A stretch of 64,000 nucleotides of DNA from Brevibacillus reuszeri (GTDB taxonomy: Bacteria; Bacillota; Bacilli; Brevibacillales; Brevibacillaceae), in the NCBI RefSeq assembly GCF_002897295.1, contig NZ_BEXF01000001.1:558001-622000 (forward strand), read 5' to 3'. Shown here one piece after another: positions 33,323-42,405 of this stretch. Position 1 is the stretch's first letter, and every line of letters begins with the position of its first letter. The position numbers and the translations under genes are program-made. Under the pieces are notes generated by a model, which ran no database searches, was not told where the DNA came from, and saw only the letters and a program-made list of their open reading frames with translations.

Positions 33323-35479
33323 ATGGATCACAGACAACAGAACGGATCAATTTTTGGCTATTATCAATCGGGTATTCATATTGCGGACATTCGCTTCTCG
33401 GACACAGGAGTATGGCATCGCCCTACAGGATGGGAAGCAGGGGAAAAGCTGACAAGTGACTTCACTCAGCTTTTGGCGGGGAATACGGGCTATGAGCTGC
33501 CTGTCAACGAGTTCAATGACCGCTTGGCAGAATGGAATGGTCTCAGTTGGTCAACTGCGGACGTCATCTTTCCACCGGGTGGCGGGCATTATCAGCGGCA
33601 TGAGCGTATAGAGGGCTTCGTCGATGGCGAGACAGAGCCGAAAGAGGCGTGGGTGTTTGCAGTACGCGAGTCAGCCCAACCGATCGATTTGGTCATCTGC
33701 GAGAATGAGGTCATCGCCTTTGTACTGACGGGAAGAGGGGACAGTGCGATTCTGGTCAAGTCAGGCTGGGAAGACCTGACTCCGCTGAAGCTGTGGCAGG
33801 ACCCGCTCTTGTCACAGGCTCGTTATGGAATCAAGCATTTGGGCAGACACGACGTCGCGATGAAAGATGGCGTCAAGCTTGCGACAGAGGTATGGATACC
33901 GGCAGGCTTGCAGCCAGGGGAGAAGGTACCAGCTATCTTGATGCGCACGCCGTATGGCCGGATGGATGCGATTTTTCGGCGACTGCCTTTTGTAGCCCGT
34001 GGCTATGCGCTAATCATGCAGGATACACGCGGGCGTGAAGACTCTGAGGGCGAATGGATTCCACTCGTACATGAGCGCAGCGATGGGGATGACACACTGA
34101 CATGGATCGCCAGCCAGGAATGGTCAGACGGCGCAGTCGGTATGCTCGGTGGCTCATACGTCGGCTATGTCCAGTGGGCAGCGGCAGCGAGCGGTAATCC
34201 GCATCTGAAGGCGATTTTCAGCTACGTGACTGTCGGGACTCCAAACGTAGACATTCCGCGAAAAGGTGGCACGATCCTCACCGGACTGTCCTGGATTTTC
34301 ATGATGGCAGAGAAGCGCCGCGACGTATCTGCATTGAGCCGTGACGATTGGAGCGAGGTGTTAAAAGTGCGTCCAATCAAAGAAATCCCGCAAAAGGTCC
34401 TTGGCAAAGAAATTCCGTTCTGGACGAAGTGGATGGAGCATCCGGATGGAGACGATTTCTGGGCACAATCCGATTGGAAAAGGCACGCCGATCAGGTGAA
34501 GGTTCCGTCCTTTTTAGTCTCTGGCTGGTATGATGACAACGGCATGGGTACCAGTGAGTCGTGGGAGGTCATATCCAAGCAGCTCCCTGACCATGCGCAT
34601 ATGATTCTCGGACCCTGGTATCACAAAGCGAATACGACGAGAGAGATTCACCATGTTCCGTTTGGCAACAATGCGATCCGCTATGACCTCGACGTGACAC
34701 AGCTGCGCTGGTTTGACCGTTATCTCAAAGGGATCGAAAACGGCATCGATCAAAAGCCGCGGGTCGAATATTACATGGTTGGACAAAACGAGTGGAAAAC
34801 ATCACCTTCCTGGCCGCCACAGGATGCGGTTTATACCAACTTTTATTTGAGCAGCAATGGCACGGCAAATACGAGCTCGGGAGACGGTGTTTTGACCACT
34901 GCCGTACCGCAGGAACAACCGACGGATTCGTATGTATTCGATCCGCAGGATGCAGCGCCTTATCTGCTCGATCTGTCTGAAAATGAAAACAGCGTGCCAG
35001 AAAATTACTCTGAAGTAGAAAAGCGCACTGATATACTCGTGTACACCTCCGAGCCTTTGGAAGAAGAAGTAGTGATTGCGGGTGAAATATCCGCCGTCCT
35101 GTATGCGGCAAGCTCGGCAAGAGACACTGACTGGCTGGTGCGGCTCAGCGATGTAGACGAGGAGGGCAACTCCATTCGCCTGTCAGATGGCATCATTTGC
35201 GCTCGCTACCGGCATTCTTTTAGCGAGCCACAGCTTCTTGAGCCAGGCCAAATCGAGCGCTACGAAATCCGCATGACCAAAATCGCCAACGTCTTTCAAA
35301 AAGGGCATCGCATTCGCGTCTGCATCACATCAGGAGCGGAGAACTTCTGTTTCCCGAATCCAAACACGGGCAATGATTTGGCGACGGATACAGAATTGGT
35401 GGTTGCCCAACAAACGGTCTACCATGATGAGCAGTACCCGAGTCATATCAGACTTCCTTTACTGCTTAAAAAAGATTGA
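33323..35479 (+). CDS. CocE/NonD family (S15-type) hydrolase
   Basis: A 718-residue alpha/beta-hydrolase of the X-Pro dipeptidyl peptidase/cocaine-esterase family. The nucleophile elbow is GGSYVGYVQW, the acid lies in SGWYDDNGMGT and the histidine in GPWYHKANTTRE. The C-terminal jelly-roll domain (XPP_C, about 500-715) is complete. The first ~155 residues form an additional domain not found in short CocE proteins. No signal peptide is seen. It is the last gene of the RidA operon and likely acts on a peptide, an amide or an ester with the M19 enzyme. Confidence 0.87.
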   Translation: MDHRQQNGSIFGYYQSGIHIADIRFSDTGVWHRPTGWEAGEKLTSDFTQLLAGNTGYELPVNEFNDRLAEWNGLSWSTADVIFPPGGGHYQRHERIEGFVDGETEPKEAWVFAVRESAQPIDLVICENEVIAFVLTGRGDSAILVKSGWEDLTPLKLWQDPLLSQARYGIKHLGRHDVAMKDGVKLATEVWIPAGLQPGEKVPAILMRTPYGRMDAIFRRLPFVARGYALIMQDTRGREDSEGEWIPLVHERSDGDDTLTWIASQEWSDGAVGMLGGSYVGYVQWAAAASGNPHLKAIFSYVTVGTPNVDIPRKGGTILTGLSWIFMMAEKRRDVSALSRDDWSEVLKVRPIKEIPQKVLGKEIPFWTKWMEHPDGDDFWAQSDWKRHADQVKVPSFLVSGWYDDNGMGTSESWEVISKQLPDHAHMILGPWYHKANTTREIHHVPFGNNAIRYDLDVTQLRWFDRYLKGIENGIDQKPRVEYYMVGQNEWKTSPSWPPQDAVYTNFYLSSNGTANTSSGDGVLTTAVPQEQPTDSYVFDPQDAAPYLLDLSENENSVPENYSEVEKRTDILVYTSEPLEEEVVIAGEISAVLYAASSARDTDWLVRLSDVDEEGNSIRLSDGIICARYRHSFSEPQLLEPGQIERYEIRMTKIANVFQKGHRIRVCITSGAENFCFPNPNTGNDLATDTELVVAQQTVYHDEQYPSHIRLPLLLKKD

Positions 35480-35508
35480 ATACAACTGCCTGATTGATCA
35501 GGACGAAG

Positions 35509-35539
35509 AAATGGCTGCTCTTGCTTGCAGCCATTTTTT
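35509..35539 (+). terminator. Terminator of the RidA/dipeptidase operon
   Basis: AAATGGCTGC and GCAGCCATTT pair perfectly around an 8-nt loop, followed by T's. Confidence 0.87.
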
Positions 35540-35620
35540 GGTTTTGTTTTCCTCTTTATTTTGATTTCCACAGCCACTCCCGGCATAATAGAGCTATTAC
35601 GTTCAGGATGTGATTAGACA

Positions 35621-36346
35621 TTGCAAATCATCGTATTTGACCTTGAGACGACATTGACTCATCAAAAAGATAAAATACCGGAAATTATTGAAATTGGAGC
35701 GGCGAAGGTCATGCCAGGAAAAAATGGCGTCGAGGTTGACACCTTTCAGCGCTATACGTTTCCTGCTATTGAGCGCCGGATCACAGAGCGTACGCGCAAG
35801 TTTATCGGGCTGGATAAAGAAAACATGCCTACCTTTATCCCATTTCGCAAAGCATTCGCTTCGTTTATGGAGTGGATTGGAGAAGACCCGGATTACTATT
35901 TGTGCACGTGGGGAAAAGACGACAAGCGCTTGATGATCGAGCATTGCGCGCGCTTTGGACTCGATTTTTCCTGGCTACGCAATTATAACGATATCCAGCC
36001 GCCGATCAGCATGCTGCTCGCAGACCGCAAGCAGATGAGCTTAAAGGAAGCGATCGATACAGCAGGAATCGTTCAGGAGGGCAGACTGCACTCGGCGTTA
36101 GTTGACGCCATTCATACAGCACATTTGCTGATCAAATTCAATAAGACTGTCCATCTCGTCTCTAATACACCGGAAGAGAACTACAACATGTCCAGCTCGC
36201 TTTATATTACTTGCCGTTCTTGTAAAAAAAGCAAATACTATACCGCTTTTGGCAGAAAAAGCAGAAGATGCGAAGCGTGCCTTGCACATCGCAAGCAAAT
36301 GGAGCAAAAGGCGTTGGAGGCAGCTGCTGCCGAGCAAAGCCAGTAA
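35621..36346 (+). CDS. KapD-like 3'-5' exonuclease
   Basis: A 241-residue DnaQ-type exonuclease. Exo I is FDLETTLT, the central acidic motif is in the region LCTWGKDDKR, and Exo III is HSALVDAIHTAHLL, giving a DEDDh-type active site. The C-terminal part carries CRSC and CEAC cysteine pairs (about 200-225), suggesting a zinc ribbon. KapD in Bacillus is known as an inhibitor in the KinA sporulation pathway. TTG start at 35621 follows AGGATGTGA. Confidence 0.82.
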   Translation: MQIIVFDLETTLTHQKDKIPEIIEIGAAKVMPGKNGVEVDTFQRYTFPAIERRITERTRKFIGLDKENMPTFIPFRKAFASFMEWIGEDPDYYLCTWGKDDKRLMIEHCARFGLDFSWLRNYNDIQPPISMLLADRKQMSLKEAIDTAGIVQEGRLHSALVDAIHTAHLLIKFNKTVHLVSNTPEENYNMSSSLYITCRSCKKSKYYTAFGRKSRRCEACLAHRKQMEQKALEAAAAEQSQ

Positions 36347-36391
36347 AGAAAGCATCTAATCAGGATGGGAGAGAGAAAAAGGGGGCGCACC

Positions 36392-37249
36392 ATGATTCGG
36401 GAAATGCAGGCTTCAGATACGGAGCCGCTAGTAAAAATGATTGGCAACGGCATCGCGTGGAGAGCAGAGGAAATTGCTGCGATGCTGAAAAATGCGAAGG
36501 GCTACGTTTATGAAAAGGCGGGACAACTTCAGGCTTGTGCCATATATGATCTGACGTCGTTCGGAGAAGAGGGAACGGCAGAAATCCATCTGTACACACA
36601 TCCAGACAGCCGCAAGCAGGGCATCGGTTCTCAGTTGTTTGATAAGCTCTGGGGTGATTTGCTGGACAAAAAACCAGCAGCAGCTGCGACTACCTATCGA
36701 ATTGATGAACAGAGTAGCTGCGATTTTTTTACTAAGCGCGGATTTGCTTCGATCTGGGGCCATCATTACATGAAGCATAATGGCAGCATCGGTCCAGAGC
36801 CTCAGCTTGTCGTACGCAAATTTACCGAACAGGACCTGGAATTGTACATCCAGTCTCAAAGTGACGCCTATTATGAGGTGCGAAAAGGCATAGACCTAAA
36901 GCCATACCGGTTGACAGAATACCAAGAGGCAACGATGGCTTCCTGGAAGCAATGGATTTTAAACGACATGCGCGAAGATATTTATATGTTCTATCATCAA
37001 GACGAATTTGTCGGGTCTTTGATTTTGACGCCTCATGGAGAAGTGTATGATGTGTTTGTCGACCCCCGGCATCAGGGAAAAGGCTTTGGCAAACAACTCA
37101 TCCACTTTTTCGTGAACCGTACGCTGGAAAAAGGCTTGCAGCCGCATCTGATTACAGGCACGCACAATCAACCTGCGATCAGCTTGTATGAAGGGACAGG
37201 CTTTCATATTTACCAGACGACTGAGACAGGCAAACGAGTTCTTGCATAA
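36392..37249 (+). CDS. Double GNAT-domain N-acetyltransferase
   Basis: A 285-residue protein with two acetyltransferase folds. The first contains HPDSRKQGIGSQLFDKLW (about residues 72-88) and the second VDPRHQGKGFGKQLIHFFV (about 225-242), each an acetyl-CoA binding loop. It closes with NQPAISLYEGTGF. The tandem architecture resembles mycothiol-synthase-like GNATs, but the substrate is unknown. ATG 36392 follows AAAGGGGGCG and is preferred over the longer frame. It is 45 bp downstream of kapD and probably co-transcribed. Confidence 0.85.
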   Translation: MIREMQASDTEPLVKMIGNGIAWRAEEIAAMLKNAKGYVYEKAGQLQACAIYDLTSFGEEGTAEIHLYTHPDSRKQGIGSQLFDKLWGDLLDKKPAAAATTYRIDEQSSCDFFTKRGFASIWGHHYMKHNGSIGPEPQLVVRKFTEQDLELYIQSQSDAYYEVRKGIDLKPYRLTEYQEATMASWKQWILNDMREDIYMFYHQDEFVGSLILTPHGEVYDVFVDPRHQGKGFGKQLIHFFVNRTLEKGLQPHLITGTHNQPAISLYEGTGFHIYQTTETGKRVLA

Positions 37250-37270
37250 GAGGGAGAAATACCCAAACAA

Positions 37271-37307
37271 AAAAATGCCGCGGGCACATGACCCAAGCGG
37301 CATTTTT
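37271..37307. terminator. Bidirectional terminator
   Basis: AAAAATGCCGC and GCGGCATTTTT form an 11-bp stem between the convergent GNAT and TagO-like genes. Confidence 0.87.
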
Positions 37308-37311
37308 CATA

Positions 37312-38280
37312 TTAGACACCAAGTAATAGCAAGATAATCGATGTCAGACTGAAGCAGACACTGATCAGACAGAGAAACGCAACGACTTGCTTTTGGTTGA
37401 GTCCCATCCGCAGCAAACGGTAGTGAACCTGGCTGGCATCAGCTTGATAGATTGGTTTTCCTTGCATTGCGCGTTTTGTTACGACAAACAGGTTATCAAA
37501 GATCGGCACTCCCAAAGCCAAAATCGGGATGAACAAGGATAGAACCGTTGCCTGCTTGAAAGCCCCGTCCAGCGCGATAACCGCGAGAATAAAGCCGAGA
37601 AAGGTCGCTCCGGCATCTCCCATGAAAATCTTGGCGGGCGGTTTATTATAGCGCAGGTAAGCCAGCGCTACACCGATCAGACTAATGGCCATGATGGCAG
37701 AAGTGCTCTGCCCTTTGGCAAGTGCCACAACAAACAGCGTTCCTGCTGAGATAGCGGACAATCCACCAGCCAATCCATCCATGCCATCAGAGAAATTGAT
37801 GACGGTTGTGACTCCGAAGATCCACAGGATCGTCAGGATGAATTGCAGCCATACTGGAAGCAGAATGTACTCGCCGCTGAGTGGGTTGTAAAAGCCCGAA
37901 AAGGTAATTCCCGACATATAGACGATGATCGCAGCCGATATGTGAACAATCAGCTTGGGGAGCGCAGAAAAATCCTTGCCCTGCGTCTTGTACCAGTCAT
38001 CAATCGTCCCAATGATGAGCAGGAGCAGAGAGCCTACCAAAACGGCAACGGTTTGCCCAGGCGATTCTTTGGAAAAGAGCAGAAACGACGCTGCAAATCC
38101 AATGAATATCGCATAGCTAGCCGTTAACGGGATGGGCTCCCGATGTATTTTTCGTTCTACGTCTTTACGAGGCTTGTCCACAAAATCAAGTCGAAATGCC
38201 AGCTTGCCAAGCGGCGGGATCAACACGAGAACAATGCAAAACGACAGCAAAAAAGATAGAGCATATGTAATCGTAACCAT
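37312..38280 (-). CDS. Undecaprenyl-phosphate GlcNAc-1-phosphate transferase (TagO/WecA family)
   Basis: A 322-residue polyprenyl-phosphate sugar-1-phosphate transferase with about 10 membrane segments. Motifs are DKPRKDVERKIH-P (loop 1), GTIDDWY (Mg-binding aspartates), NFSDGMDGLAGG, and MGDAGATFLGF. It transfers GlcNAc-1-P to undecaprenyl phosphate on the inner membrane face to start wall teichoic acid or other polymer synthesis. The variant PIFDNLFVV is found near the C-terminus. No polymer-biosynthesis gene is beside it here. Confidence 0.9.
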   Translation of the reverse strand: MVTITYALSFLLSFCIVLVLIPPLGKLAFRLDFVDKPRKDVERKIHREPIPLTASYAIFIGFAASFLLFSKESPGQTVAVLVGSLLLLIIGTIDDWYKTQGKDFSALPKLIVHISAAIIVYMSGITFSGFYNPLSGEYILLPVWLQFILTILWIFGVTTVINFSDGMDGLAGGLSAISAGTLFVVALAKGQSTSAIMAISLIGVALAYLRYNKPPAKIFMGDAGATFLGFILAVIALDGAFKQATVLSLFIPILALGVPIFDNLFVVTKRAMQGKPIYQADASQVHYRLLRMGLNQKQVVAFLCLISVCFSLTSIILLLLGV

Positions 38281-38434
38281 CTCCTAGAATGAGAGAGCTG
38301 TATTTCACAAGTCTATTATAGGCAGTATTCCAAATTTTGTCGACTCTTGTAATCAGTCAAGGGAGGTACCAGAAAAAATTGGTACTTATGGCACGCGAGA
38401 CAAAAAAATATAATCCCTTCTAGGGGGGATCGTG

Positions 38435-38827
38435 ATGGAGTATATGGCTTTATGGTTTATCTTGGGCATTATTTTTATGATTACTTTGATCACGTCTGGA
38501 TTCAGATTATGGATGAAAGCAGTCGTAATTTGTTATTATCTCGTGCTTTCTTATATTTTTATTTCGCGGAAAGAAGAAATCTATCAGGCTTACCACACAC
38601 TGCCTGTACCCGAGCAATATTGGGATACAAATTATGAGTGGGTATGGTTTATGCTTGGCTTTTATTTTGTGCCTTTCCTTTTCATTCTACTAATCAACTA
38701 TTATCAATGGTTCAAAAAGGCAGAGGGAATCAAGCGAAAATTCTGGGTCGCACTGACCATTATGCCTGCTGGTATCGTGTATTTCTGTATGGTCATCATT
38801 TTTGGCATGTACGGATATCGCCCTTAA
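38435..38827 (+). CDS. Hypothetical integral membrane protein
   Basis: A 130-residue protein with four predicted membrane segments (about 4-21, 25-44, 70-90 and 104-125) separated by a short hydrophilic loop rich in aromatic residues (PEQYWDTNYEW). I do not recognise a family. ATG 38435 is 6 nt after GGGGGG; an adjacent GTG at 38432 is an alternative. It stands alone between the TagO-like gene and a GNAT gene. Upstream, a small GGTACCA/TGGTACT-type hairpin is present at about 38363-38388. Confidence 0.65.
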   Translation: MEYMALWFILGIIFMITLITSGFRLWMKAVVICYYLVLSYIFISRKEEIYQAYHTLPVPEQYWDTNYEWVWFMLGFYFVPFLFILLINYYQWFKKAEGIKRKFWVALTIMPAGIVYFCMVIIFGMYGYRP

Positions 38828-38965
38828 AAGACGAAGAATAATTACGTGAGATAAATTTTACATATGATGTTATAAAACCTAACACAAAGTGCGTGCGCTT
38901 TTTCCTCATCTCCTTTATAGTGAAAAGAAGAGCAAGAATATTTGTGCAGGCTGGAGGAGAGGGAT

Positions 38966-39484
38966 ATGATCATGGGAACATCGTTTCTTTATCGGGAAGT
39001 AGCACAGCTTGGTGCGGATGAACTGGATCAGCTCTCGCAGCTTCTGGTGGATGTTGTAGGCGAAGGAGCTTCCATTGGTTTTCTTCCGCCATTGCCGTAC
39101 GCAGAAGCGCGGGCGTACTGGACAAAAGTCTTGGAGAAAAATGTGAAAATGTGGGTTGCCGAGCGTGATGGCGTGATCGTAGGTACAATCCAGCTGCATC
39201 TGGCGACCAAACCGAACAGCTTGCACCGGGCAGAAATTGCAAAGCTGATGGTGCATCCATCTGTGGGTCGCCAAGGGATCGGGCGTGCTTTGCTGCTCAT
39301 GGCGGAGGCTCGGGCGCGTGTAGAAGATCGCAGTCTGCTCATTTTGGATACACGTGAGGGCGATCATTCCAATCGACTGTATCAATCAATGGGCTATCAG
39401 GAAGCGGGACGAATCCCGCAGTATGTCACATCGGCAGACGGCAGTCTGCATACCACGGTTATTTACTACAAAATATTGCACTAG
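38966..39484 (+). CDS. GNAT family N-acetyltransferase
   Basis: A 172-residue GCN5-type acetyltransferase. The acetyl-CoA loop is MVHPSVGRQGIGRALLLMAE (about 95-114), followed by LILDTREGDHSNRLYQSMGY. This is the classic small-molecule acetyltransferase arrangement and resembles proteins annotated as acetyltransferases for aminoglycosides, tabtoxin or phosphinothricin. The resistance role is not supported by residue evidence. The start follows GGAGGAGAGGG. It appears to be monocistronic. Confidence 0.87.
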   Translation: MIMGTSFLYREVAQLGADELDQLSQLLVDVVGEGASIGFLPPLPYAEARAYWTKVLEKNVKMWVAERDGVIVGTIQLHLATKPNSLHRAEIAKLMVHPSVGRQGIGRALLLMAEARARVEDRSLLILDTREGDHSNRLYQSMGYQEAGRIPQYVTSADGSLHTTVIYYKILH

Positions 39485-39544
39485 CGTTACGGGTAAAGAG
39501 GCGGAGAAAAGTCATCTGGAAAATATCCGCTTCTTCTTTGTTTC

Positions 39545-39573
39545 TTGACATACCGACTGACGGTTTGTATAGT
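39545..39573 (+). promoter_or_regulatory. Promoter and dyad upstream of the TetR gene
   Basis: TTGACA (39545-39550) and TATAGT (39568-39573) are 17 nt apart. Between them lies the dyad ACCG-ACTGA-CGGT (39552-39564), a likely TetR operator, giving autorepression. Confidence 0.68.
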
Positions 39574-39615
39574 GGTGATAATACCAAATTCGACCCGTGT
39601 TTATAGGAGGAGACT

Positions 39616-40206
39616 ATGCAAGCCATCCACCAAAACCCCAGCTTTCAGCTGCTCCTAGCTTCAACAGAGGAGCTCATTCTGGAAAAGGGGTGCCAACAAA
39701 CGACACTGCAAGATATTATGAAGCGTTCTGGCTTGTCCAAAGGCGCCATTTACCATTATGTAAAAAGTAAAGATGAGCTGATGGGCCTTTTACTGCAGAA
39801 ACGCTTTGAAAGTATCGGCCAGCGTTTTTATCAGACGGTGAGAGAAGGGGGGCAGGAGCTTTCGTCCGGTCTGGAGGCCATTTCTAAAGGGCTGAGCCAT
39901 ATTCACGATTCACGTGATGTTACGAATCTCATCCTGATTTATTTGCTAAGCAAACGAGAAGATCCGATTATTGGCGCCATGCTGGCCAGGCTGCATGAAG
40001 AGAGCATCAAGGCATCCGTGGAATGGATTCAGGTGGGGCAAAAAGCGGGCGTGATCCCGGAGAGTCTCGATGCCGAAAAAACAGCGATATTGTTTTCCGT
40101 CATCACCTACGGAATTCGCGTCAATACGCAGATCGCGCCAGATTCCAAAATCCTTTCCGTAGAAGAGGTATACAAAATGATGTTTGAAATCCTATCCAGA
40201 GGCTAA
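39616..40206 (+). CDS. TetR/AcrR family regulator
   Basis: A 196-residue repressor. The helix-turn-helix is in TLQDIMKRSGLSKGAIYHYVKSKDELM (about residues 31-57), a near-consensus TetR DNA-binding domain. The C-terminal ligand domain is unassigned. The gene is 19 bp upstream of a DUF2306-type membrane protein that it probably controls, along with itself, through the dyad in its promoter. GGAGGAG precedes ATG. Confidence 0.92.
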   Translation: MQAIHQNPSFQLLLASTEELILEKGCQQTTLQDIMKRSGLSKGAIYHYVKSKDELMGLLLQKRFESIGQRFYQTVREGGQELSSGLEAISKGLSHIHDSRDVTNLILIYLLSKREDPIIGAMLARLHEESIKASVEWIQVGQKAGVIPESLDAEKTAILFSVITYGIRVNTQIAPDSKILSVEEVYKMMFEILSRG

Positions 40207-40225
40207 GGGAAGGAATGATGGGAGC

Positions 40226-40918
40226 ATGTTCTTTTTTTCGCTCTTTAAGATTGTGCACATTGTTGCGGGATTCACGGCCTTGCTTGTTTTTTGGATTCCA
40301 ATCGTCACGAAAAAGGGAGGAAAAGCTCATCTGCGCTCGGGCTGGGTGTACGTCATAGCGATGGGCGCTGTAGCGGTTTCTGCTTTGTTTATGGGAATCT
40401 GGCGAATTGGTTTTGATCCTGCTAAAACAGCGGATTCTGAAGCCTTTGCCTGGTTCTTGATTTTCATCTCTATTTTAAGCGCGGCAACGGCGTGGTATGG
40501 AGTCCGGGTGCTGCGGTTTAAAAACCGCAAGGCAGCCCATCGTCAGATCGTAGATGTGATGTTTCCTGCGCTGCTGGTCGGCTCGGGAGTAGCAATGTCG
40601 GTTTACGGTGCTGTGACTCAGTTTCCTCTGCTTACGTGGTTTCCGCTGGTTGGCATTTTTCTGGGAGGCAGTCAGCTGATCTATTGGCTGCGAGCCCCGC
40701 GATCTAGAATGCACTGGTGGTTTGAACACATGGGCGGCATGCTCGGGTGCTGTATTGCAACGATTACGGCTTTTACCGTTTTTGGAGCTCCACGTCTGCT
40801 CAGCATCAGCTCGGTTCATCCGCTTGTCTGGTTTATTCCGACAATCGTGCTTGTGCCAGTGATTGTTGGTTTTTCTCGATACTACCGCAAAAAGTTTGCG
40901 ATTTCGAAAAGCCTGTGA
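40226..40918 (+). CDS. DUF2306-like integral membrane protein
   Basis: A 230-residue protein with seven predicted membrane segments. The early HLRSGWVYV motif and the pair of histidines in the first loops fit the DUF2306 family, whose function is unknown. ATG 40226 follows GGAAGGAATGATGGGAGC and is preferred over the longer frame overlapping the TetR gene. As the only gene behind the TetR regulator it may be an efflux- or lipid-related membrane protein, but no substrate evidence is visible. A terminator follows at 41007. Confidence 0.75.
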   Translation: MFFFSLFKIVHIVAGFTALLVFWIPIVTKKGGKAHLRSGWVYVIAMGAVAVSALFMGIWRIGFDPAKTADSEAFAWFLIFISILSAATAWYGVRVLRFKNRKAAHRQIVDVMFPALLVGSGVAMSVYGAVTQFPLLTWFPLVGIFLGGSQLIYWLRAPRSRMHWWFEHMGGMLGCCIATITAFTVFGAPRLLSISSVHPLVWFIPTIVLVPVIVGFSRYYRKKFAISKSL

Positions 40919-41006
40919 GGAGTGACTGTGGCCATTTTTGTTCCGGCAGGTAACTCGGAGGTGGCTCGTAGCTTCTGAAAGTACATCTGTTTGATGAAGC
41001 AGAGGT

Positions 41007-41038
41007 GCAAGCTGTCTTAAAGGATGGCTTGCTTTTTT
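41007..41038 (+). terminator. Terminator after the TetR/DUF2306 operon
   Basis: GCAAGC pairs with GCTTGC, with additional inner pairing, and is followed by TTTTTT. Confidence 0.72.
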
Positions 41039-41108
41039 CGTTTAGCTAAAGGATGATGGAGTTGGAAGGATTTGGGTTGTGATTCTCTGTAAAAAGGAAG
41101 TGAATGCT

Positions 41109-41750
41109 GTGAACTTTGCAAAAGTAACGCTCCAAACAAGCGTGCTGGAAGAAATGATTTCGTTTTATCAGCATGTCCTGAACATGCCTCTTCGAGAGCG
41201 GACACAGCACTCCTTTACCGTTGTCGTCGGGAGGACGCTGCTTACTTTTGAGCATTCGAGCGAGAAGCCTTTTTATCACTTTGCACTGGGTATTGCGGAA
41301 TCGGTGTTTGATGAGTATGCCGGGGTGATCAAGGAGCGTGCAACGATCCTGCCAAGCAAGGATGGGGAAGAGATCATGCGCTCTGTTACATGGAAAGGAA
41401 AGCAGCTGTATTTCGAAGATCCGGATCAGAACATTTTGGAAATCCTTGCGTTCCCTACCCATCCAGCTGCAACTTGGCTGTGCGTTCAAGAGGTCGGAAT
41501 GCCTGTTCGGGAGGTAGCTGCATTTGCTGAGCGTCTGTCTATGCTTGAAAATGAATTCTCTCCCGAGTCAGCCAGCTTCCGCTTTTACGGCGATCAAGAA
41601 GGCGTGCTTGTGCTCGTGAAAGAACAACGTCCCTGGTATCCAACGGATCGGGGAGCCTCTCTCCATTCGATTGATGTAGAGCTGGTTTCCGCAACTGGCA
41701 GGGTAATTGATTTTGCAGTAGAGCAGCTTCCTTATCGAATCGTTTTCTAA
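41109..41750 (+). CDS. VOC (glyoxalase-fold) family protein
   Basis: A 213-residue protein with two beta-alpha-beta-beta-beta VOC modules. The first has VLEEMISFYQHVLNMPLRERTQHSFTV and YFEDPDQNILEI; the second is more divergent. Early family ligands include a glutamate in FEDPDQNILEI (about residue 110). The substrate is unknown. VOC proteins are dioxygenases, glyoxalases or antibiotic-binding proteins. GTG at 41109 has AAAAAGGAAGTG upstream. It stands alone. Confidence 0.8.
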   Translation: MNFAKVTLQTSVLEEMISFYQHVLNMPLRERTQHSFTVVVGRTLLTFEHSSEKPFYHFALGIAESVFDEYAGVIKERATILPSKDGEEIMRSVTWKGKQLYFEDPDQNILEILAFPTHPAATWLCVQEVGMPVREVAAFAERLSMLENEFSPESASFRFYGDQEGVLVLVKEQRPWYPTDRGASLHSIDVELVSATGRVIDFAVEQLPYRIVF

Positions 41751-42088
41751 GGGGTGTGAGCGTGACGATATTGTCCGTTTCGTGTGGTACCCTGTATGGC
41801 AACTCCTTTCGAATGTTGCTCGATCAGTGGAAAGGCGCTTCATCCGCTAGAAAGCGAAGATGTGGTGTCAGATGAATGGCAGTAGTCGAGGAAATAAGAG
41901 CAGTAAAATCGTGATAGGGCTGGAGTCCATAAAAGGGCTTCGGCTTTTATTGTTTTGTAGAAAAAGGTGTTGTTTCCGTAATGAAGTAGTTAGCATTTTT
42001 CTGTACTTTTGTTTATTGATCTTTGTTTTTCGTTCCTTTGTCTTCATGTCATCCCTTAAAAAAGATAGACCGACAGCCCGAAGCTAGT

Positions 42089-42297
42089 GAGAGGAAACCG
42101 GGGAAAAAAGCGAAGATCTTTGGGGCGTCAACCGAGGTGTAATGGAAAAAGGGAAACACGATTTTAAGCGTCCACCCATGAGAGACTTCACGAAACTACT
42201 ACTTTTGGACGCGGTTTCCCTTTTTCCATGAAGCCGGACAGTGACACCTCCAAGCAGGCGACCCAAGAATCTGGAGCGTTTTCTCCGGTTTCCTCTC
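42089..42297. repeat. ~209-bp nested inverted repeat, candidate structured RNA or MITE-like element
   Basis: The outer arms GAGAGGAAACCGG (42089-42101) and its exact complement (42285-42297) are followed inward by partly pairing stretches. These are GAGGTGT/ACACCTC (42134-42140 with 42244-42250), a perfect 16-bp stem (ATGGAAAAAGGGAAAC at 42142-42157 with 42214-42229), and GCGTCCA/TGGACGC (42168-42174 with 42206-42212) closing a 31-nt loop. A 14-nt bulge (42230-42243) is on one side only. No coding potential and no target-site duplication were seen. Confidence 0.72.
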
Positions 42298-42375
42298 CTC
42301 CACAATAATCCCGACCTACGGTCTTGTTCCCCCCTCCCTTCACAATTCATTAACGAAATATTTAAACAAAAATAG

Positions 42376-42405
42376 TTGTATGCCTATGTTTTTACAAAAT
42401 ATAAT
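42376..42405 (+). promoter_or_regulatory. Promoter of the first ABC/phosphoesterase operon
   Basis: TTGTAT (42376-42381), 18 nt, TATAAT (42400-42405). Directly downstream at about 42411-42432 are CAAC-rich direct repeats, in the position expected for a DeoR-type repressor. Confidence 0.6.

Noticed and set aside
41762-41875. 37-codon frame with GTG start after the VOC gene
   Set aside because: Only a weak ribosome site, no recognisable family, and composition like intergenic DNA.
42089-42297. Insertion sequence or 6S RNA
   Set aside because: No transposase or target duplication is visible, and the sequence does not match 6S RNA features I know, so only a generic repeat/structured-RNA call is made.
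41860-42350. Short frames on both strands over the T-rich stretch and the large palindrome
   Set aside because: They arise from AT-rich sequence and from the inverted repeat itself; no ribosome site or family resemblance.
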